A model generated the notes under the pieces. That model was not told the origin of the DNA, did not search any database, and was given only the letters and a program-made list of their open reading frames with translations. Shown piece by piece: positions 46,201 through 56,939 of a DNA stretch of 64,000 bases (within the stretch, counting starts at the first letter, position 1; the number at the start of each line of letters is the position of its first letter). The position numbers and the translations under genes are program-made. Source of the stretch: Anopheles merus (lineage: Eukaryota; Arthropoda; Insecta; Diptera; Culicidae); assembly GCF_017562075.2 (NCBI RefSeq), contig NC_054082.1, positions 14,763,786 to 14,827,785 of the forward strand. The letters are read 5' to 3'.

Positions 46201-46766
46201 AGCAGCGAACCGTAAGTACAAAGCAGCAGCAGCAGCAGCAGAACCAGCAACAGCCAAACTCCACCACGATCGATGGAATGAACCCAGCGTGTAACGGGAC
46301 TGCCACGTCGGCGGCGGATGCGACCAGTCAGCTGCTCCAGCACATGATAAAGCGCGAGCAGCAGGAGTACCTCGACGAGGACAACAATAACACGACCCCG
46401 GCGGGCGGGCTCGTCGGCACCGGCAAGATGATGCTTCTGCAACGTCAGCAGCAGCAGCAGCAGCAGCAGCAAAGTACAAATCTCAACTGTGATACTAGCA
46501 ATGGTTTCTTGGAGTCGTTGAACAAAGACCTGATGATGGCAGTGGCGGCCAGCGGGTTTCTTCCACCGTCAGCGACCGGGGTGCCATCGGTAATCGCTCA
46601 CCCACCGCAGCATCTGCAACAGCAGCAGCAGCAGCAGCAACAGCAACTAATGCAGCAGCGTCTACTGGAGGGCGGTATGCGCAGCCCGCAGGATCAACAA
46701 TTCCTTCAGAATGTGTACTGCAAAAAGGTGCGTCAGGCGCAGCAGTTGAAGGCCGTCCAGCAACAG

Positions 46767-46798
<32 letters not shown>

Positions 46799-49235
46799 AA
46801 TGCAACTCCAGCCATCGGCCGGTCCGACCCAGTCGCCCCTATTCTTTCCCAACCGGCCGACGAGCGTGCAGAAGCGGCAGCTGGCGACCAGTGCCGCGTT
46901 CGCCGGTCGCCAGAAGCGCCTCAAGCTGCTGCAGCAGCGCCAGCAGCGTTCGCTCGAAGCGCAGAACAACAGTGCACCGCGGTACGACGAGCAGGGCAAT
47001 CTAATACTCATCGAAACGCAGGACTCGGTGGCCCAGGACGAGTTCATCATTCCACGCGAGCGGGTCATCAGTATTTGCAACATGGACAAGAACGCACTGG
47101 ACGGCTACCTGAACTGCGACGAGGAAAACTCGCAGGACCAGGACCAGGAGCTGCTCAAGTACTTCCCGGAGGAGGATGGCGGTGGTGCTGCCGGTGGGTC
47201 GTCGCAGCCGAAGCAGCTGCTGGACGCTTCGGCGGAGCACGACGGTACGGCGGGTGGTGGACCGGCGACTTCCGCCTTCGGCGGCACGCTGTTCGATGAC
47301 AACGAGAAGCTGTTCCAGATACGCATGATTCTCGAAAAGAACCAGTGCAACCAGAACAAGCAGCAGATGCTGCAGCAGCAGCAACAGCAGCAACTGCAGC
47401 AGCAGCACATGCAGCAAACGATGGAGTCCCATCTGGCGGCGTACGACACTGTTGGCTCGATGGGCCAGGGTGGAGCGATTGGATTGCAGCCCGGTTCGGC
47501 AGCTGCCTCGCTGGCCGCACTGTCTCAGCGCCACAACACGTCCACCGGTGAGACGGCGGCGATGGGCGGTGCTGCCTCAACTGCCGGCGGTCCCCATCAG
47601 CCGCACGGAGCGCCCGAACAGCATCAGCGCCAGCAGCTGAAGCACGAAGCCGCAGGAGGAGCAGGAGCTGCCGCTGGGTCCCAGCAACAGGGGTATGGTG
47701 TGGGTCAAATGAATGGTGGGGCGGTGGCCAGCAGTGGTCCAGCACTGGCGCTGCAAAGTCCGACCGCTCGGCGGAAGAACTTTAGCTTCGTTCCGATCTC
47801 GGAGCAGCCGCGCGTTGGCTCGGGCGGAAAATCGCTGTCCGGGAGTGGTAACATCAACCACACACCCACCGCAAGCCCGTTTGTGAGTCCACGCAGCACG
47901 CCGATCCATCGCAAGGCCCACAAGGCGTCGAATGGGCTCACGTTGAACTTGATGCAGCAACACGGCCACCAGCAGCAGCAGCAACAGCAGCAGCAGCTTC
48001 AGCAACAACTATCACACACTGGCGGAGGAGCGTACGGTCAGCACCATCAGCAGCAGCAACCGCCACACCAGACCCAGTCCCGCTCCTACCTGGGCGGATA
48101 CATTAAGAACGAGCTGTCCGCATCGGCCCCGCCCAGCCCTTCGATGATGCAACCGTACCGCTTCGGTGCGGCCGGCATGAACGGGCTCAACTGTGGCCTC
48201 TCGCCAATGCCGACCACGTTCCAGCCGATCTGCAATCCCCACGGCAGCCTCAGCTCGAGCACCGGGCAACCGGGGCAGGTGTCTTCGCTCGAGTCACGGT
48301 CCAGCAGTGTCCCGCTGATCCCGAACTACGACCCTTACTGCAACTCCAACTACAACTCCGTGTCGCAAACGCCCGTCCCGTCCGAGTACGACGATTTCAC
48401 CGACACGGCGGGCAACATTCTGGACATGCTGAACGAACAGTCGAGCCAGCTGTCGGCGTCGGTCAAGATCGAAGAGTCGGAACTAACCCTGCCCGATCTG
48501 CTCGATCAGCAGCAGCAGCAGCAGCAGCAGCAACGGCAAGAGGAGGGTGGATTTTTCACCCGCTCCGTCAACTACAACATTGTGTCGCGCTCCGTACCGT
48601 CCACTCCGCTGCCCCATCTCGGCGGGTTCGGACCGCTCGGTTCCTCGGCCGGGTCCGGCAGCTGCATCGGTCCGATGGGTCCCACTGGCGGTCCCAGCGG
48701 TCTCGGCCTGGTCACCGGTACCCGGTCACTGTTCGAGCTGCCCAAGTCGGTCCCTTCGACACCGATCGGGCTGAACGAGGGCAGCTGCCCGGGCGAATCC
48801 ATGTTCCAGTACAGCCCGGAAACTTCGCGCGACTTCCTTATCAACGGCAACTCGGTCGATCGGAGCAAATCGTCCGCCGCCTCGTTCTACTCGCCGGTGG
48901 CGGGCGGTCCGGGCGGCACCACCGCAACCGCCGGCGTGTCCGGAACGCTCGCACTGGATGCGAACGGATCGGACAGCTGCATCGCGGGCAGCGGCCCCGC
49001 TGGTTCTGACATTACCGGAGAGCTTGGCGTGGCGGGGCCACACACTGCACATTCCGGTGCCGGCAATGGGCGGATGGGCGGTAGCCGGTCTTCCTGCCCT
49101 TCAGCCACGGCCGACCCGATCGTACCACCGTCGGCCGATCTGGCCAACCTATCCGACGGCATCGAGGGGCTCTCGAACGAGCTGGACAGCATGGCGGAAT
49201 CGATGATCAATTCCGACATCTTGCGGAATCTGTAA
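40743..49235 (+). CDS. RFX5/RFX7-type winged-helix transcription factor
   Basis: Six exons encode 1,515 residues: 40743-41419, 44277-44386, 44476-44608, 44723-44924, 45243-45461 and 46029-49235. All splice borders are GT-AG and all phases agree. The RFX DNA-binding domain spans about residues 275-350 across exons 3-4, with INHTINWVRSHLE, KQEVYDDYVAYC, DFGKVMKQVFP and RRLGTRGHSRYCY. Exon 2 (ILEKISTLRPPERLLLYLR) and exon 5 resemble the flanking regions of RFX5/RFX7 rather than RFX1-4/6. PKLPDL at 361-366 fits the PxLPxL ankyrin-binding consensus known for this subfamily. Exon 1 is Ser/Pro/Ala-rich. Exon 6 is a long low-complexity region with at least six poly-Gln tracts and conserved-looking patches (KNFSFVPIS; SPFVSPRSTPIHRK; DDFTDTAGNILDMLN). 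RFX proteins bind X-box DNA in the nucleus. The first in-frame ATG is 40743, and the frame is open upstream to about 40548 without another ATG. Confidence 0.93.
42220..42290 (+). repeat. Dispersed repeat fragment, copy B
   Basis: Partner of the fragment at 9187-9256, in the same orientation, inside RFX intron 1 and about 170 bases left of a SINE. Confidence 0.7.
42464..42653 (+). mobile_element. tRNA-derived SINE (SINE200-like), full copy
   Basis: The element starts GGACGGCCCCGTGGTCC, has a tRNA-like B box region (GAGTTTAAGCC) about 55 bases in, and ends with TTACGCCAAAT followed by AAG repeats. An 11-bp direct repeat AACTCTAATTT flanks it (42453-42463 and 42654-42664), a target-site duplication that fixes both ends. 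It shares its whole plan with the copy at 56134-56313 and a third near 26.85 kb. The B box has diverged (TTTAAG instead of TTCAAG), so this copy is probably inactive. Mobilisation would need a LINE. Confidence 0.85.
43173..43202 (+). repeat. (CA)15 microsatellite in RFX intron 1
   Basis: A 30-base CA run. Confidence 0.95.
44925..45242 (+). other. RFX intron 4 dominated by a long hairpin
   Basis: The 318-bp intron (donor GTAAGC, acceptor TTTCAG) contains an imperfect inverted repeat with arms about 44951-45019 and 45072-45141. Shared blocks are GTGGG(A/G)TACTTTCGTGA, GGAAATGAACTTT and ATTGGACTCTAT. The spacer of about 52 nt has a TCTTTTTTTG/CAAAAAG pair that would extend the stem. It may be a relic MITE or an intronic hairpin RNA. 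Confidence 0.8.
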
Positions 49236-50716
49236 AAAAAAAAACCAACCGCCAACAAACACGACGCGCGGGGCTGGTTTGGTAGCCGCGGCAAAGCGGT
49301 GGAAAGGAAGGGAGGGGAAAGCAACATTGTAGCTACAATGTAGGTCGACGTTTTATTTGTTTGGTAATTTATTCACCACGTGCCGCCATCAAACGGCGGT
49401 CGAGATTGTGACGCCCGCCCCTACGTACGACCGCGCACACTACACCAGTGCGCACTATCCCGATCGTCGTTCATTCCCCCCGTGTGCGGACGGCAAGGGG
49501 GTCGGTTGGGGGGGGGGGGGGATTCCGGAGAGCGGAAGACAGAGTGCACACAACCACGCGTTCCACTGGGTGGGATGATGGGGGTTGGTGGTGGCTACTA
49601 GTAAGTGCACTAAATGCACTCAACCAGAGCTCTCTTCCTTCCCTCGCTCGCTCTCTCCCTCTCTCTCTCTCTCTTTCTCTCTCTCGCTCTGTCTCTGTCT
49701 CAATAAGTGCAATTTAGAAGGCGGGGAGCGCATTTACTGCTGCCACAGTCCCGATGTACGATAGTAGTTTGCAGCATCATCGACAGACCAGAGGGTGGAT
49801 GGGTTTTGGGAGCGACTGGTTGGTTGTGTGCCGGGTGTTGCACATTCCCATCGAACCGACCTCTCTCCCCAGACACACACACACACACGTGCCCGGATGC
49901 ACACACCGCGCCTTCTTCTAGTCGCCTTCGACGCCGTCGTGTGACATTGGCCTTGAAATAGTGCACACACTTTCCACACTTGCGCACATCGTGCTGTGGT
50001 CGCTGTGTGTTCGATTCTGCCGGCCGGCGGCACTCACTAGAACGGAAGGGAAGGAAGAGCTGGTGTGTGGGCTTTTAGTTTAAGCAATGCTTTTTGCTCC
50101 CGCTACGGGCTAATGTTTCTTGTTGTGTTTGTGGTCCGTTCGCGCTGCAATGAAGCCGAGAAAGCAACAGGAGGATGCACGCAGATTTCGAATATTGTAC
50201 AGGGTACGAACCGCTCCGCGGTGTAAATCGGCCGGAAAAGCATTAATTTGTGCATGTGCCAAAGAGAGGCGAAAGGGGCAGCTGCTATATTAACGACGGT
50301 ATCGTTTTGTTAACTATTTTTAATTATTTTCTTACCCGCACACACACGCACACCACTTTGGGCGCGTTACCAGCAGGAGCCGTGTTAGGTCCGGAGGTAG
50401 TGTGCGTGTTTTTTAAATATTTATTCAAATACACTGTTGTACGTTTTATTTGACTTAACCGTTTTAGCTGTCACCGTACCGTGCAATTTTATTGGCCACC
50501 AATTGCTGTTTTAAGTTGTTTTTTTTTGTATATGTGTTTAAGGTTTTACAATTTTATACCGCTTCCATCTTGAAGTGACATCCCTTTGGAATGCTGAAAG
50601 CATTATCCCGCCTTATTTATTTGCTACCGTGCGCACACTTACAATGTTATTAATGCCATTCCCGTGCCAAGCAAGCATTCCCACTAATCGAAAGTTGTTT
50701 TTGCTATCGCGTGCGT

Positions 50717-50717
<1 letters not shown>

Positions 50718-50809
<92 letters not shown>
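50718..50809 (+). repeat. (CA)46 microsatellite
   Basis: An uninterrupted CA run of about 92 bases downstream of the RFX stop. Confidence 0.97.
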
Positions 50810-50810
<1 letters not shown>

Positions 50811-52479
50811 GTGTTGTGCAATGTGGTCACTGTGGCATGTAAATTAGCAGTTGGAAAAATCAATACATCTCTTGATCCTCTCCCGTGTGCCAACCTGATT
50901 TACGTCCGGACTTGTGGTTCTGCGCGTCGCATGGTTCATGCGGGTCCGTACACGTGCCGATCGCTAATAGGCCCGAACGGCCGACGCTACAATGTAGTCG
51001 CGCTACCGCCCGTTTATGACGGACACAGAGCAAGCGAGCAGGTAGAGGGGGATGTTAAAATTTACGACGAAAGACAATTTTTGCGCAGTTTAGGAACGGG
51101 TTTTTTTGCTAAGCCAGAATCCTGCTAAAAGACACACACCACACAGAAAGGTTCCAAAGGTTGGCACGGGCGCAATCTGATCGTTGCGCGTGAGTCACAG
51201 ATACCACCTTCATGTGTGGCCCCTTCACATGCGCCGTATCGTGTCCGTTGCTTTCCCGTCCAATCCACTTCGAATTGTGATGCAGCTTTAGCAAAGCCAT
51301 AAAATAGTTTTATTTGCTTTTGGAAGAAAGTGGAAATAGATCTTATCAGTCAGGCCGGGCCGGAGCCCATACAATGTAGCACTTTTAAAAGCGTTGCCTC
51401 GCGAGAGCTGACGGGGCAGGGCTGGGCAGGCAAACTACTGATAAGAGTGGAAAACACTATCGCAGGTGACGTATCTGCGGCAGTGCTGATTTGTGCAGAG
51501 GGTGTAGTTGGAGGGAAAGAAGAAGAAGAAGCGCAGACAAGCAACACACTTTTGCGCCACTCCAGGACCAAGTGGACAGACAGCAATAGGCGGGTGTGTG
51601 TTTGCTGCACCTTATCGGACCCCTCTGCCACCGTAGTGTAATGAAAAATGGCCTTTCCAGGAATGCTCACCTCGGGATATATTGGTGCAAATGACAGGGA
51701 GATTAGGGAAATTTGTACAATTTAATAAGCACTTGCCAAGCACCACCACCACCATCTGCACGTGCAAATTGCATTCGGCGAGTGCGATCGATCCGGGCGA
51801 AAGTCGATCGACCGATCGATCGAATGGAGTGCGATGGAAAGTGGTTCCCGCGACAAGGGTTGCTTCTGAAACCGCTTTTTTTGTTGTTGTTGCCTCCAGC
51901 TAATTGCACAACGCGAGAGTGCGTTTTGATGCTGGCTTTATGTGACGCGTACGTTCGCGTTGGCTGTGCTGTGCGCAAAAAAGGGCAATGATGCAGTCGG
52001 GCGTGCATGCAGCTGAGCCGCGACCTGCCCTTGAACGGTATTACAAGTTCATCGACATCGCCTCGGCTCGCGATGGGCCTGTGCGATGTGCACGTATGCA
52101 GTTCCGCCCGGAGCCAAGTGACACTAGTGCGTGTTGTGTAACGAAGCTCTAATACGACCGTGTGCTAGTGTGCTGACACGAAAACATGAGCACGGCCGGA
52201 GCCGGCCGACCGAGATGCGCATCTTGCCGTCACTCTCCGGAGCGACCAGGTCTGACGTGTAACGTTTGCCCGGGTGCTTTGCCGAGTGCATAAATCACCC
52301 GCCGGCACCACACAGGTGCAGTGCATAATTTACGTTATTGCACTGGGCTGCGTGTTGCATTGCCGTCATTGATCGGGTTCGTCGTCGCGCGTCAGCTGTG
52401 TATCGATTTGCTGGCACTGATTTGATTGAGATTTTAAACCCTGCTCGAACGCAAAACTGCAAAGGAGTGTATATTACAA

Positions 52480-52513
52480 AGACAGAGAGAGAGACATAGA
52501 GAGAGGGAGAGAC

Positions 52514-52546
<33 letters not shown>

Positions 52547-52597
52547 TAGAGAGAGAGAGATAGAGAGTCAAAGAGAGAGAGATAGAAAAAGAGAGAA
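52480..52597 (+). repeat. GA-rich imperfect array
   Basis: About 118 bases of GAGA with GATA and GACA interruptions, all purine apart from sparse T and C. Resembles GAGA-factor-type tracts, but function is unknown. Confidence 0.9.
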
Positions 52598-54243
52598 ATA
52601 CATTGTCCGCACGCTCCTTCCCTGGACAGATCGGCTCCCACCTCTATCAGGCGTGGCGTTATGTAAATTTACGCTTGTTTAGTGCACTCGGTGGAGTGCA
52701 AACGCAACTGATTAGAGATCGTAACTACTGGCCCAGGGGTGATGGAGGAGGGGGGTTGTTTGGAGTGGCTGGGATAAAGTGCCAGCGCCAGCGGAGGGGT
52801 AGTATGATTTTGCATTGGTGTTGGGCCGCCCTGGCAACAATCGCGCCAATCCCTCGGGAACACAAAGAGGTGCCGGCCAGGGGTGGTACTGTTTGTTTTC
52901 TACTTGCTCGACCGGCCGGCTGGGGCCGTTTAATTTCATACAAAATTTATAGTCAGCCGGCATGTCAATTCTAGCAAACCCGATGGGCGTTGTTGATGGC
53001 TTTCGCTGTCATATTTTATTTGTGGAGCTGGCTGTGTGTTTTGTATTTTTAATGTACAACAATGTTATCAGAATAGGGGTTGCATTATTATTGATTTGTC
53101 TTTCAACAGTGTCCTACCGTTTTTAGCACCGTTTTTTCCCCCTTCCTAATTTATAGTTTCGTTGAGCGAACGCACCCAATCTCGACGTCAATTGCTGGGG
53201 CGGCATGCGTGCACGTGGTGTGATAAAGCATAATGTTTCGGCAACGATGTCGGTAGTAACGTAGGTAATATAATTACAACAGCAACAAAAAAAAAACACA
53301 CACACATTGAGCTTTTGGCGATATTTCGAACGGCTGAATGGGGGAAACTGTGAAAACATGCACAAATTTGAACGTAATCAAAAGTAAGACAAAAACAAAA
53401 CAAAACACCCATCGCGTGTGTAACACACAAAGGTTTACATTTCGGACCAAAATTATTTACAAAACAGAATAGGAAAATACAACAAATTAAAGAATTAGCG
53501 AAAAAGAAAGAGAAAAAGAGAGAGAGAGAGCAAAATGTTACGAAAGTAGTAGTAGAACCAACCAATTAAAAAATCAAGTGCTAAAAAAACAAATTATATT
53601 ACGAAACTTTTAGGACAAATACAAAATTAACCGAAACGGTATTGTAGCAAATTTAGGAATCTTACAAACAAACAAAAAAACAAACGAGACGGAGCTTTCC
53701 TTTTGTACGGAGGAGGTACGCGAATGTTGCTGTTGAATGGCGTTCGCACCCGTAATGACGTTGTGGCGATCAGGTAGAGAGCGAAGTGGAACAGGTATAC
53801 CATACCCCCCCAGCACACGACGATCAAGCAAAGGAACTAAAAAATCCCACCAGAAAAGCCAGAAACCATACGCGCGCACCGTTGCCTAGTATCGAAGCGC
53901 CAGCCCAAAAGTTGGTCCGTGTCTGTAGAACGAGGTCGAAAAGGTAAAAGTGAAAAGGATCGAAAATCGGTTTTACCGGGCACACAATCGCACGCGTGTC
54001 GGCGTCCCCTGCACGAACTGCATTACTCTTTACCAAAAATCGGTGTGTGCGTGTGAGTTGTTTGTGTAAAAGTAGTATATATCTTTAGTGCAGGAGAAAG
54101 TCGCGCGAAAACCCCCAGCCACACACGGAAACCGCAACAGTAAAATGAAATGAATGTGCAAAAAGGAACAGGTTGGTGTTGCCTTTCTCCGGTGCCGTCA
54201 GTACGGAGAACAACGAAACTGTTGCTACTAATACTGCTACTAT

Positions 54244-54276
<33 letters not shown>
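54244..54276 (+). repeat. (ACT)n triplet array
   Basis: About eleven ACT units, with further imperfect units to 54286. Confidence 0.9.
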
Positions 54277-56133
54277 AACTACTATATAACACTACCGTCT
54301 TAGTCCTTAGGTTGTTAGATTTACATTGAACGCGTGTGTACCAGGATCATCAGGAGGACTCCTCCTTAGTCCTTACCCTCTTTGCGCCTTTTTCCCGTTT
54401 CGTTGTTGCCGTCTCCCTGTATGTACACACGTGGGCGCGCGCATAAAAGAAAAACACAGAAAGTGCAAATTAATTGTTAAGTGTTGAGTTGTTGCAAAAA
54501 ATTCTAATCTGCCTCCCTTCAAAACCTCCCACTTGATTAGGTTTACGTTTGTTTTGTTTTGTTTTTGTTATTCTAAAGGAAAGTGAATCGATACGTTGGT
54601 AGAGTGTGTATATATACAAATGATTGGGGAGCATGTGTATGATGTTGTGCTAAGGGCAAACATTCGCGATCGACCGAGAAAACCGAGCGTGGTGGTGTAA
54701 AATTTTCAAACCCTGATCGAGATAATCTAGTACGGATGATGATCACAATCATTATCCCTTATCCTTACAAAGGAAGCGTGTGTTTGTTAGCTATATGTTA
54801 TTGCGTAGTTATTAAACGTTTGTTTGTTTGTTACTCTTTTTTAGCCGGCCTTGCAGCAACAAAAGAAAAGGTCTTTTACTTTAAACCCCCCCCCAAGTCC
54901 CCAACAATGTTGATTAAGTGTAGGTACGCTGAATTTTCGCGATTTTAAAAACTAATTCGTACGCGTGTTGGTTAAGGTGAGTTGTGGTGGGGCGGTGAAT
55001 GTGTCACTGTTTGCAATGTGCCCCCCCCCCCTTGCTCCTCGCAGATAAAAAAAAAACAAGCCATCAAACAATCGAACACAGTGAGTTTAAAAATACACAC
55101 ACAAGCATACAGTGCTAAGCATGTAGACATGTAGATTTAGCAACCGTTCAATTGGATTAGCAGCCGAAGCAGCGTTAGAAGGCTTGCCCTCCATCAGCGG
55201 TAGAGTAGCGCATTTGTGAGAAAGGAAGATAGGAAGGTTAGCGCCCACGATTCAAAATCGTTCTCATGGAGGATTAGGTGAACAAAACAGACACAGTCGG
55301 ACGAAAAGAAATCAACGGAAAGATACAATTATTGCGCGCCGTAAAATTCTGCGTAAGTCAGTGAAGTTATACGAACAAATTGCAGGATGCAGCACTGCAG
55401 CAGCAGGATGCAGCCAAACGAAAACACTACACAACACAACTTATATTCATATGATGGATGTGCCTAAAACAATATACGAACAAGCTAAACAACACGTACA
55501 CACACATATAGTGGAAACAGTTGTAATTGTGGTGTTTGGTGTTTTGTGTTTTTCAAACGAAGCACATCCGAAAATCTTGCTGAAGCCAGTTTTTGTCTGT
55601 AGAAGATCCTCGAAAGATCGCCAGCGTCGACTTCTTTGCACAGGTGAGTTATGATGTGTCCTGTACTCTGTTTAATCTGAAAAAAAAACACCCAAAGGGA
55701 ACCTTCGTTCATATATCGTGTCTGTGGGCATTCACAAAAATGTACTCCAGCTTCTAACTCATCTAAACATTGCCGACTTGGAGCCAAACGTCTGAAAAGT
55801 GATCGTGAGCTGAGAATTGACACACTTGCGCGTCTGGGCTTTCTAACAAGAGAAGGCGCACCCTAACGATGATACACATGTCCAAAGTCTACATCATTGC
55901 AACATTAGATTTAAAATAATAAGCAAAAACCTTTGGCATTTTGCAGTACCCTTTGATGTCTTGAAGCTCAAAAGCTCGTTAAAGAAGCTGTGTAACAACA
56001 TCCTGTCGACCGATTTCGCGTGACAAATATTGCTTTGATTCCATCTATGTACCGCGATAGAGAACATTGCACAACAGTACAGTAAGGTTAATGGAGGATC
56101 AATTCTCGCTACTTTTCTCCTATCATGGTCTAT

Positions 56134-56313
56134 TCTTCTTTTATTTGGCGTAACCGTCCTACGCGGACAGGCTTTCGAGACTTCATTACCACGCAACAGC
56201 TGGAAAGTCACAAATCATTGCAACGGGGAGACGGTCCATTTCAGGGCTTGAACTCACGACGTGCCCCTGTTATTGAGTTGTTCGAGTTGACGACTGTACC
56301 ACGGGACCGCCCC
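56134..56313 (-). mobile_element. tRNA-derived SINE (SINE200-like), minus strand
   Basis: Read on the minus strand, it begins GGGGCGGTCCCGTGGTAC, contains the B box GAGTTCAAGCCC and ends TTACGCCAAATAAAAGAAGA. A perfect 12-bp target duplication, ATCATGGTCTAT, flanks it at 56122-56133 and 56314-56325. The intact promoter boxes and perfect duplication make it the youngest-looking of the three SINE copies here. Confidence 0.88.
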
Positions 56314-56769
56314 ATCATGGTCTATATAATTCGCATTAAAGCAGGTTTACAAACAGGGGTTCCAAGTGTTCATACTATAGTATAAGCAACACAGAATTGT
56401 TCAGAAATATCCTCAAATAACTTATTTTCAAATAGCTACTCACTATTTACTTATTTCAATTGGAAACATTGGAACATTGGATACATAAATACCAAGTAAC
56501 TCCTCTATTGACGCTGGCAACGCCAACTTCAACGACTCCTCACTGACCACAACTTTAACAGCGAAGATCCCTGTCAAATACAGCTAGTAGATCAGGTTCT
56601 GCCTCACTTCTTTACTAATCCTGGTGACTTCATCTAAAACAGGCAAGGAGCACTTAGCCTTTAGATTGTTTTGCTATCAGTTGATCTACTCTGACCTTAT
56701 TTACATTCGTTTGAACTTGAAATTATCAATGCATGCAGAAAAAGATACATTCAGTTTATAAATAGGGAC

Positions 56770-56775
56770 TTTATT
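56770..56775 (-). terminator. Likely polyadenylation signal of the lectin gene
   Basis: AATAAA on the minus strand about 165 bases after the TAG stop. It is the nearest canonical signal I see downstream. Confidence 0.5.
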
Positions 56776-56939
56776 TACTTCTATATCACTTACTGTGGTA
56801 CCTTAAATTCATTAAATATGTAACAAAAACGCTCATCTTCCCCACCATAATCTTCATCACAATGCAATAAAAATAACGTTCCTGCTGGCTTCAATAAATA
56901 ACGACCCTCCCACATCGCGGCTCTCTCACCCTTACAGCC

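Larger units (their letters stand above)
49236..56939. other. Region between the RFX stop and the lectin stop, part probably RFX 3' UTR
   Basis: The RFX 3' untranslated region starts here but its end cannot be fixed. The stretch 53.3-55.6 kb is rich in A-runs and ACTACT/AAAC text, like a long 3' UTR. It includes a CT/TC run (about 49,653-49,700), a 92-bp CA array (50718-50809), a GA-rich tract (52480-52597), an ACT triplet array (54244-54276) and a SINE (56134-56313). No coding sequence supported. Confidence 0.55.

Noticed and set aside
56134..56313. A functional tRNA gene because of the B-box-like GAGTTCAAGCCC
   Set aside because: No cloverleaf can be drawn; target duplications and the AAG-type tail show it is a SINE.
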